A DNA stretch of 64,000 nt. It comes from Bacteroidia bacterium (lineage in GTDB: Bacteria; Bacteroidota; Bacteroidia; Flavobacteriales; Flavobacteriaceae). Positions 48,201 through 60,200 of this stretch are shown in pieces (positions within the stretch are counted from its first letter, which is position 1; every line of letters begins with the position of its first letter). A program made the translations under genes and the position numbers. The notes under the pieces were generated by a model, which saw only the letters and a list, made by a program, of their open reading frames with translations, was not told the origin of the DNA and did no database searches. The stretch covers positions 30,208-94,207 of the forward strand of contig JAUIBW010000019.1 of assembly GCA_030427585.1 (NCBI GenBank). The letters are read 5' to 3'.

Positions 48201-51200
48201 ACACTACCTGTTCACGAAATACAAAACACACAAGCTCTTGAGGTTAATCATACTGGTTTTGAGCACAATTTAGAAGTTTCTAAACCAATCACAAGCACAG
48301 AAAATCAATCAAAATCTATCGCTGTAATCGGTATGTCAGGTCAGTTCCCCGGGGCAAAAGACATAGAGGAATTTTGGCAAAATATTGCTCAAGGTAAAAA
48401 CTGCATTACCGAAATACCCAAAGAAAGATGGAATATTGATACTTATTATCAAGAAGGAGAGACCGTTTCAGAAAAAACCTATAGTAAATGGATGGGAGCA
48501 TTAGAAGGGTATGACCTTTTTGATCCATTATTTTTTAATATATCACCATCTGAAGCAGAGCACATGGATCCACAACAAAGACTGTTTTTACAGACTTGTT
48601 GGCATGCCATAGAGCATGCAGGCTATAATGCCGAATCGTTGGCAAATAGTAAATGCGGTGTATTTGTAGGTTGTGGTCAAGGAGATTATCATCTGTTATC
48701 AAAGAATTTAAGAACAAGCGCTTATGGTTTTACAGGGGGTAATAACTCTATACTGGCTGCACGTATATCTTATTTTCTAAACCTGCAAGGCCCTTGTCTA
48801 ACTATTGATACAGCTTGTTCATCATCATTGGTGGCTATTGCCAATGCTTGTGATTCTTTAATTCTGGGTCAGAGCGACCTTATGTTGGCTGGAGGAGTTT
48901 ATGTGGGGGCCAGTTCTGATATGCATGTTAAAACTTCACAAATGGGGATGCTCTCTCCCGAAGGAATGTGCTATACTTTTGATCAACGAGCCAATGGGTT
49001 TGTACCTGGTGAAGGAGTAGGAGTGGTGATGCTAAAAAGACTGGAAGACGCAGAAAGAGATAAAGACAATATTTTAGGAGTAATTCAAGGTTGGGGTATT
49101 AATCAGGATGGTAAAACTAATGGTATTACGGCTCCAAATGCGAAAGCTCAATCTAAATTGCAGCAAGAGGTTTATAAAAAATATAATGTTGATCCATCTT
49201 CTATTCAGCTGGTTGAAGCTCACGGAACAGGAACAAAATTAGGAGATCCGATCGAGGTAGAAGCTCTGGTAGACTCCTTTAATGAATATACTGCAAAAAA
49301 AGAATACTGTGCATTGGGGTCGGTAAAGAGTAATATAGGTCATTGTTTGATGGCTGCCGGAGTAGCAGGTATGATCAAAGTGTTGATGTCGTTAAAATAT
49401 AAGAAACTGCCTCCAACAATTAATTTTAAAAAACTAAATGAACATATCAATTTAAAAGACAGCCCGTTCTATATTAATACAATATTAAAAGATTGGGAGG
49501 TAGAAGAAACACAGCAACGTCTGGCTGCGATTAGTTCTTTTGGCTTTAGCGGAACCAACGCCCATATGGTTATAGCAGAGTATCCATCATCTTTAGACAG
49601 AAATGAGAGGGGTCTAAATATTCTTCAACATAATGATTGTATTTTTCCTTTGTCTGCCAAAACACAAAGACAGTTAAAGCAAAAAGCCATTGATCTGTTG
49701 GATTATATAGACAGAGAAGAACAATCTCTGGATAGTGTTCAAATAGCATATACACTACAAATAGGGAGAATGGAAATGGAACATCGCTTAGGAGTTTTGG
49801 CTAGTACAACGGATCAATTGAAAAGAAAATTAAAAGCATATATAGAAGAGGAGAAATATGATCAGAATGTGTTTTTGGGAGAAGTGAAGCGTAGAGACAC
49901 AACGATTTCTTTATTTTCAAATGATACAGATTTACAAGAAACCATTGATAAATGGATTCAACAAAAAAAACTCTCAAACCTTGTCAATTTGTGGGTTCAA
50001 GGATATGATTTGGATTGGAACAAGTTATATGGAGAAGTCAAACCACAGCGCATTAACTTACCAGTATACCCTTTTGCCAAAGAACGATATTGGTTTGATA
50101 AGGAGGAGGTTTTCAATTTTTCACCTTCTGTAGCTTCAGAGGTTATCATACACCCCTTGTTACATCAGAATACATCCAAATTTCATCAGCAACGTTATAG
50201 CTCGATATTTAGCAGTAAAGAATCATTTTTAAATCATGATCAACAGACTGGGGTGAAATTTATATCAGAATTAACAAGTTTGGAAATGGCTCATGCTGCT
50301 ATTAAAGACTCATTATCATTACAAGCAGGATCGGGTATTGGGTTAAATGATATTGTATGGGCAGCCCCTATGATTACTGTTCCTAGTACAGAATTTACCA
50401 TTTCTCTATATGAAAAAGACAACGGTTATATTGATTATGAAATATGTAGTACTATAGGAAACGAAGAAATAATTCATTGTCAAGGAGTAGCAAACATCAA
50501 TACTAGATTAATAACAGGTCAAAAAAATGTAGAGGAACTTAAAGTAGAGATGACACGAAGTGAGATGAGTGCGCCTCACTCAGAAATTATAGATATATAT
50601 CAGAAAGACGATCAATTATTGATTCAATTGAACTTATTAGAGGATACTTTAAACAACCAAAAAGATTTTGTGATATTTCCTGCAATCATGGAGCACATAT
50701 TAAAGGTTGTTGGCTTTTTTAAAAATAAGCCTGAAAAAGTAAATCCATTGAATTTGAGATCTATACAAGTAGTATCACCTTGTACACAAAATATGTATGG
50801 ATGGATCCGTTTTTCAAAAAATGATCATTCGGGAGATGGAACTTTCAATTTAGATATAGACCTGTATAATGATCAGGGAAGTGTTTGTATACAACTTAGA
50901 GAGTTATCAATTGATAGTAGTAATCAAATAGGAATAGAAGCTTTTACCAGTATTAATAAAGATGTAGTTAACAAAAAACTACCCTCGACAGAAGAAACAG
51001 TACAAACACTATTTTTTAGAGAATATTGGAAAGATCTGCCATATACTAAAACAGAAGCAAAATTAGAAAATCAACAGATTATTGTTTTTACGGATACCGA
51101 TTTTCGTGAAAAATTGGAAATCGAATCAGAACACCCATTATCTAGAGCCATTATAGTTGATCAAGCCGATAGCTTTCAAAAGGTGACGCCAAAGTTATAT

Positions 51201-54200
51201 CATTGTAATCCAACTCATCGGAATGATATGGATAAAATATTTAATCAGGTTATTGATGAAGAGAGTAACCCTGTTCATATCATTTACCTCTGGGCAAAAG
51301 ATCAGGGAGAAGCAGGTGTTCACATGGTATTTGATTTATTTAAAGCGATTAAAGCCTCTAAATGTTCAGTAATTAAGGTAACACTTGTCGGGCATTATAA
51401 TCCTTCTGAAATTGATACCTGTTGGGACTACTCCTGGATCGGTTTTGAACGATCATTAAAATTACTGCTACCCGATACTCGAATAGCAATACTTTATAGT
51501 AATATGTCATCCTGTACGCCAAATCAGGTATTAGATATATCTCAACAAAGTGGAATATTGTGGTTTAAGGATTCAAAAAAATATACTTTATCAGTACAAC
51601 CGTGTAAAACAGACACAATTCATGAAGAACAGGTGCTTAAACAAAACGGAAATTATTTAATTACAGGTGGTTGTGGTAGTCTGGGGTTGCAGTTTGGCAA
51701 GTATCTGGCAGAACGATATAATGCTAACCTTATATTGGTAGGTAGAAGTAAGATGACCTCTGGTATTCAGAAACACATTAATGATTTAAAAAAGGTCGGC
51801 GCCAGAGAAGTCTATTATACATCTATTGACGTTAGCGACAGAAAAGCATTACTTGCTTTGAAATCTGATTTATCTTTTAGCCTTTCGGGTATTATTCATG
51901 CTGCAGGAGTAGCATCTTCAGATCCTTTTTATGACAGATCAACCAAAGACATTAATAGCGTACTTAACCCTAAAACTATAGGTTCAGCACTATTGAGTGA
52001 GATATTTGATGAACCTTCATTAGATTTTGTCTGCTACTTTTCGTCCATATCAGCTTTTATAGGAGATTTTGGCTCTTGTGATTACGCAATCGCAAGCCGT
52101 TTCCAAATGGCGTATAGTCAATATTGTGAACAGAAAGCTCAGCGTAATGGAAAAACAGTTGTGATTAACTGGCCATTATGGAAAGATGGTAGTATGGGAA
52201 CCAGTGATTCTGAACAAACTTCTTTTTATTTAAAAAGTAGTGGGCAGGAACCATTATCTACATCAGAAGGTATAGATATATGGCAAAATCTTTTGAAATC
52301 AAAAAGCACCCAAACGCTTGTGATGAAAGGAAACCCATCTCACCTTAAACAGCTATTGAATCGATTTTATCATATCGAGAAACCTATTGAACATATTCCG
52401 GCAACTATAAAACAGATAGCAGGTAAAGGTTGGAAGCACAGTCACCAAGGACTTTCATTAAAAGAGTGCATTATATCTGACTTAAAGCAGGAGATTTCTA
52501 TATTAATTAAAATCAAAAAAACAGAATTAAGTACAACCAAAAATTTAACAGAATATGGTTTTGATTCAATTAGCCTAAGTACATTAGCGAAAAGATTGGC
52601 AGTTTATTTTGGATTAGAAATAACACCGGCAATATTCTTTAGTGCTACTACAATTAATAAACTAAGTGAATATTTTCTACAGGAGCAAGCCATTCATATA
52701 GAAAGTTTTTACAGTCATTCAGAAGTTGTTGGTAGCATTACTACAGGAAAAATTGCTACAGCTAAATTAAAAAGCATCAAACCAAAGCTTACCCCTTATT
52801 TTAGATCTCAGCGTGATTCAGGACTGTTTGTTCAGGAGCCTATTGCAATTGTGGGAATGTCTGGGCGTTTTCCTCAGGCTCAAACAGTAGATCAATTTTG
52901 GACATTGCTTGCAGAGGGTAAAGATGCAATTACCGAAGTCCCTTCTTCCAGATGGGATTGGCGTAACTACTACACAGTTCCGGGTGATATCAAGAATAGA
53001 ATAGTAACCAATAAAGGAGGTTTTATTGATGGCGTAGAGGAATTTGACCCATTATTTTTTGAAATTTCTCCCCGTGAAGCCGAACAAATGGATCCTGCCG
53101 AGCGTCTGCTTTTGATGGAAACCTATAAAGCTATAGAAGATGCCAGAATATCTCCAAATGATATCAGAGGCAAAAGAGTAGGTGTTTTTGTAGGAATGGA
53201 AGAAAGTCAATACGATGATATCACAGGACAACAAGGTATTACTACCAGCGGTAATGCTATGATCAGTTCACGGTTATCTTACTTTCTCGACTTACATGGG
53301 CCAACCATTGCTACAAACACTGCATGTTCATCAGGATTGGTAGCGTTACACCAGGCTGTATCAAGTCTGCGCCAGGGAGAATGTAAAGCAGCAATAGTAG
53401 CAGGGGTGTCTCTGCTTCTTTCACCAGTAAGTTACATGATGATGAGTAAGGCCGGTATGCTTTCAGAGGATGGACATTGTTATCCTTTTTCAAAAAAAGC
53501 TAATGGTATCGGAGTGGGTGAATCTGTTGTAGTATTAATGCTGAAACCATTATCTGCAGCCATTGCAGATGATGATTCGATCTATGGTACCATAAAAGGT
53601 AGTGGTATTAATTTCGACGGAAAAACAAATGGAGTCACCGCACCTAAGGGAGACAGGCAATCTGAGTTAATAGAAAAAGTGTACAAGGATTACCAAATTG
53701 ATATCAATGACTTATCATACATTATTACTCATGGTACAGGTACCAAATTAGGAGATCCTGTCGAAATAAATGCTTTGGCAAAGGCTTTTAAAAATTTAAA
53801 TAACGATAAATCATTTCCTTTTGAACGAGAGCATTGTGCACTAACCAGTTGTAAGAGTAATGTGGGGCATACCTTGGCAGCTTCCGGATTAGTAAGTGTG
53901 GTTAATTTGTTAAAAGCGATGCAACATCAGAAAATTCCGGAAAGCTTGAATTGTAAAGAAGAAAACGACTATATCACCTGGAAGGATAGTCCGTTTTTTA
54001 TAAATAAAAAAACCGGTGAATGGAAGAAAGAACAAGGAAAGCCATACCTGGGAGCAGTAAGTTCCTTTGGAAGAAGTGGAACTAATGCTCATGTTGTTAT
54101 CGAAGAGTATCAGAAACCAATAGAAAATGTACAGCCAATTTCTGGAACGATTCCAAATGAAAAAGTGATGATTCTTCTTTCGGCAAGAACTGAAGAACGA

Positions 54201-57200
54201 CTAAGACAAAGGACCCGTGATTTATTAAATTTTATAGTATCACCATCACAAAAAGCTATTAATTTACAAGAATTGGGGTATAGCCTTCAGGTATGTAGAG
54301 AAGAGTTTGAAGTACGCCTCGGATTTTTAGTAGGATCAGTTGCTCAATTGACAGAAAAACTTCAGGCATACCTTGATGATGTTCAGGATATTGAAGATAC
54401 TTATAGAGGTAAGGTAAAACGCAATCAGCAAGATATTCAGATTATCAATGATGATGATGACATGAAAGAGGCGATTGATAAATGGATTACCCGTAAGAAA
54501 TTACCAAAATTATTAGAGCTATGGGTCAAAGGTTTGACTATAGATTGGAAAAAATTCTATGTAGATCATAAACCCAAACGTATTGCTTTACCTACGTACC
54601 CTTTTGCTAAAGAACGGTATTGGATAGATAGTATACAGAAAGGGCAATCAAGAACATCAGAAAATACTTCAAAACTACACCCATTGGTGCATCAAAATAC
54701 TTCAGATTTTGATGAGCAAAGCTATAGTTCAACTTTTAGAGGAAATGAATCCTTCTTAAAAGAGGATCAATACGAAGGCTATAAAGTATTGCCACCCAGT
54801 GTTTATGTAGAAATGGTAAGAGCTGCTATTAAAATGGCTTTGCCTACGGCAGAAGAATCATTACCTATTGAAATGCATCATCTAGAATGGGTAGAACAGT
54901 GTATGGTCTATAAAGATAAAAATATTAAGATCGTAGTATCTCCATCAAATAAAAATAAGATCAGTTTTGGAGTGTATAGTGAAGAGAACGGATCAGAGAT
55001 ATGTCATTTTAAAGGAAATGCAATTTTTAGTGTAGCATCTAATACTATAAAATTAGATGTTCAAAGTCTGATGAGGCAAATGGAAAAAGGTCCAATAGAA
55101 ATGCCAGATCTCTATACTACGCTAAACAATATTGGCATAAGTTATGACAAATCACATGAGGTATTGAAAGCTTTGTATCTGGAGAATAATCAAATGTTGG
55201 TAAAGTGTAAGATACCCTCTGTAGATCAAGGTGATTATGTATTACCTCCCAGTATCATAGATAGTCTATTACATGCAAGTATGGTTTTTGTAGAAGCTGT
55301 AGAACCACTCATGCCGATAGCTTTGGATTCTTTAACTATTGTAGCACCATGTGTGGAAGAAATGTTTGCCTGGATACGATTATCACAGGAAATACAGTCT
55401 GATGATCAAACGGTTAAACTAGATATCGATTTATGTGATCAACAGGGTAATGTAGTCATAATTATAAGGGGTATAGAACTGGCATACCTTAGTAATATTT
55501 CGTTCCAGATAAACTCAGAAACCACACAATTATGGGATAAAATAAGTTATCTGACTAAATGGGAAGAACATTTCATTAAACTACCAAAAATTGAGGAAAC
55601 TCATAAAAATGTATTGATTGTATGCAGTGGCAACACTTCTGGATTTGGAGAAGAGATACAAAAATATCACAATCAGAAAGAGGAAGGCAAAACTTTTGTT
55701 ATCAAGATTTCAGATAAAACAAAACAGGTGTCCAAAAACGAGTGGTTGTGCGGTGTAAATGATTTTCAAGGATTTCAAAGTTGTTTACAAAGCATTGGTG
55801 AAATAGATACATTATACTTTTTATCAATGCAACAAGATAAATATTCTAATTCATTAACATTAAAAGAGTCAGAGGATAGCCATCACAACGATGAAATTCA
55901 ATTCTTACGTCTTATTAAATTCCTTAAGCAGAACGATAAGATAAAAGAAAAGATCGATTCTTATGTGTTAACACTAGATACTTATTCTATCTATGAAGAA
56001 CCAAATCAATACGAGGGAGCGGGTATTACTGGTTTAGCCTATTCGCTTGCTCAAGGTAGTTATCAGTTCCGGGTTAGGAATCTTGATTTGTCTTATGAAG
56101 ATTTAAAAACACAAGAAGATCGTAAGAAAGTATTGAAGATTATGCTTCAGGAACCTCCTGCAGATAGAGGTGAAGTGTTTAAGATCAAATCTGGAAAGCG
56201 ATACCGCCAAATATTATATAAGCTAAATTGGAACACTCCGGTTAGTTCTGCTATTCGTAAAAATGGTGTCTACCTTATCGTTGGAGGAAGTGGTACCGTA
56301 GGTAAAATTATTACACATCAACTCATCAAAAGATATAAGACCAACATAATATGGGTAGGAAGAAGCGAAGTCGATTCTAAGAAAGTTCAGAAGGCCATAA
56401 AGTCATTAAAAGAATACAAAGAGAATTTAAAATACATCCAGGCAGATGTTACTGATCCTAATACTTTTAAAGATACCGTAACATCTATTAAGGAAAAATA
56501 TCAAACTATACACGGAGCTATTTTTGCGGGAATGGTCTTTGACTTTGAAAATTCATTAGATCAAACTACAGAAAAAGAATTCAGATCTATCTTTGATTTG
56601 AAAGCTCGGGGAAGTCATGTGTTTTATGAAGTTCTTAAAAAAGAACCTCTTGATTTTATGTGCTATTTCTCCTCAGGTCAGGCCTATTCTTTTTCAGGAG
56701 CAGCTAAACTTTCTGCATATGCGAGTGGAATTACATATGCCGATAGTTTTGTTCATTCCATTCGAAAACAATCAAATTTTCCTGTTGGAATTATAAATTG
56801 GGGGTTCTGGAAATCTACAATAGAAACTATTGCAGAAAATAATAAAGATATTTCAACCAGGAATTTTGAAGCTTTGGAGGATCTCGAAGGGTTTAGATGT
56901 TTTGAGCAATTTGTTTACGAACTCCGACAAGGAAGAATTCATCAGGTTTTATGTATGAAAGCATCACCACATATCGAAACCTTGATGAATTGCAATAAAA
57001 AAGAATTGATATCTTTAATAAACATACCTGATTCATCTTCAGTAGTATTATCAGAAACTTCAGTTGAAATTCCGAAGAAAAAAATCAAAGAACTGATATA
57101 CATTGAAGAGAACAGTAAGTTAGAATATTGGCTTTATCAACTATTGTTTTGTCAAATAGATCAATTGATACAAACCATTGGTCATGAGAAAGCATTAGAA

Positions 57201-60200
57201 ATAGCTACTTTATATAAACAATGTGGGATTATAGATAAATATATTCCCTGGTGGAATGTTTGTCTACAAAGGTTAAAACAAAGCGGGTATATTCAATATG
57301 AAGACAACATTATTACTGAATGGAAAAAAGTAGATGCTAAGGGGGTTTGGAGTAAATGGAAGATAGAAAAAGAGAAATATCTACAGAATTCTAATCATAA
57401 AGCCTGGGTAACTTTAGTAAATGATTGTTTAGAAAAGTTACCAGAAATTCTACAAGGTAATGTTTTGGCTACAGATGTGATCTTTCCTAATTCATCTATA
57501 GAAAAGGTAGAAGAGGTTTACAAAAATAACCTTCAATCTGATACTTTTAATGAGATTGTAGCCAATTCGGTAGTAGCCTATGTAAAACAGAAATTACAAT
57601 TAGATCCTGATACTAAATTAAAAATACTTGAGGTTGGTGCAGGCACGGGAGGAACATCTACTATTGTGTTTTCAAAACTAAAACCCTTTAAAGAGTCCAT
57701 AGAAGAATATTGCTATACAGATCTTTCAAAAGCATTCTTTTTCCATGCAGAAAAAAAATACGTACCAGAAAATCCTTTTATACAATGTAAGAGACTTGAT
57801 ATAGAGGAACCCATAGAAGATCAAGATATTGAAATCGGAACCTATGATCTAGTCATTGCTGCTAACGTGTTACACGCGACCAAGGACATACGACGTACTT
57901 TACAAAATGCAAAAACTATTCTACACCAGGATGGATATTTGCTAATAAACGAGTTGAGCACTCCAGCACTCTTTAATCATTTGACATTTGGATTGCTGGA
58001 TGGATGGTGGCTTTTTAAAGACCCTGATCTTCGCATGTCAGGTAGCCCGGGTCTATTTCCTGCTACCTGGAAACAAGTTTTAAACGAAGAAGGTTTTCCT
58101 TTAGTATTGTTTCCGGCAGAAGAGACACATATTGTAGGACAACAGGTGATTATGGCTCAAAGTGACGGAGTAATCAAACAAAAGATATTGCTAAATAAGA
58201 AGAAAAAAGCTTTCGAAGTAGCGCTACCATTAACGAAAAGTAAATCTAACCATACTCAGAAACAAACTACGGCTTCATTACAAAAACAGAGCTCTGTTTT
58301 GAAACCTTCACAAAACATACAGAAGCATATTCGTACTAAAATTCTGGATAGTTTATCAGAAACTTTAAAAATCTCCTCAGAAAATATTGATTCAGATAGT
58401 GCCTTTTCAGATTATGGAGTGGATTCAATTCTTGGAGTAAGTTTTATAAATCAAGTAAATAGCGCCCTTTCTATTTCACTCAATACTGCCATCATTTTTG
58501 AACATTCATCGGTAAATCGTTTGAGCAAACATATATATAATTCATATCGATCCCAGATAGAACCCATGCCAGAACTACAAAAAGATGTTTTGGTAAACGC
58601 AGATAAAGATTTAGAACATCCAGTATATAAAGAAAAGACAGCTAATACTATTAATAGTCTACCTCAAAACAGATTTAGTTTTAGGACCAGGTCTTTTAGA
58701 AAGGACCTTTCCACAAAAAATAAAGAGAGTAACTCAGAGATTGCTGTGGTCGGAATATCAGGGATGTTCCCGAAAGCAGATAATATTAATCAATTCTGGC
58801 AAAATATGGTAGAAGGAATTGATGGGGTTGATGAACTGCCCGAGCATTATCTAAATCAAAAAAAATACTTTAGTACTCAAAAGCAATCTGGTAAAACTCG
58901 GTGTAAATGGGGCGGAATAGTAGAAGACAGAGATTGTTTTGACCCTCTGTTTTTTAATATTTCTCCTAAAGAGGCAGAGTCAATGAATCCACATCAAAGA
59001 CTGGTCCTACAGGAAAGTTGGAATGCTATCGAAAATTCGGGATACAACCCCAAAGAGCTTTCAGGATCTCAAACAGGTATCTATATCGGTGCAGAACCTA
59101 CGGGATATACAGGAGAAACTTTTACAGGCTATTCTGATGCCATTATAGCTTCCCGTTTATCTTATATTTTAAATTTGAATGGCCCTTCTTTTGTAGTTAA
59201 CACAGGTTGCTCTTCTTCGGCAGTAGCATTGCATTTAGCTTGTGAAAGCCTAAGAAATAAGGAAACAGATCTGGCATTGGCAGGAGGTGTTAATGCATGT
59301 TTAAATGAAAATGTACTTGTTCGTTTGGATAAGATAGAAATGCTTTCTCCTAATGGCCGCTGTTTCACCTTTGATAAAGAAGCAGATGGAACTATTATGT
59401 CTGAAGGAATAGGTATTGTAGTATTAAAACGTTTGGAAGATGCTATTGATTCTGGAGATAAAATTTATGGACTAATCTCTGGATCAGGGATTAATCAGGA
59501 TGGAGCAAGTAATGGAATTACAGCACCTAATGGAGAGGCGCAGGAGAAACTCATCACAGATATTTATAAAAAATTCAACATTGACCCAGAGAAAATTAGC
59601 TATGTAGAAGCACACGGAACAGGAACAAAATTAGGAGATCCTGTAGAAACAAACGCTTTGGTAAGAGCGTTCCGAAATTTTACTGATCAGAAAGGGTTTT
59701 GCGCAATTGGTAGCGCCAAATCATATATTGGTCATACGGCAGCAGCAGCAGGAGTTATCGGATTGATTAAAGTACTATTATCTATGCAGAATAATAAAAT
59801 CCCTAAGCTGCTAAACTTTAAAACACTCAATCCTTTAATTGAATTTAAGGAATCTCCTTTCTATATAAATACAGAAGTACAGGAATGGAAATCGCCAAAT
59901 ACGCCAAGAATGGCAGCAATTAACTCTTTTGGGCATAGCGGTACTAATGCACATTTGGTCATTAAAGAATATGTTCAAACAGAAAGTAGCCCTGTTTCTA
60001 TATCAAGAAATCCTGTGATTATACCACTCTCGGCTAAAACACCAGAACAGTTATTACAAAAAACTAAAGATCTTCTAGGCTTTACCCGAATACAGAAAGG
60101 AAGAAATTTACAACCAACAGAAACTTTTAATTTGGCAGGTATGGCCTATACGTTGCAGGTGGGTAGAGAAGCTATGGAAGAACGCCTGGCTTTTATTGTT

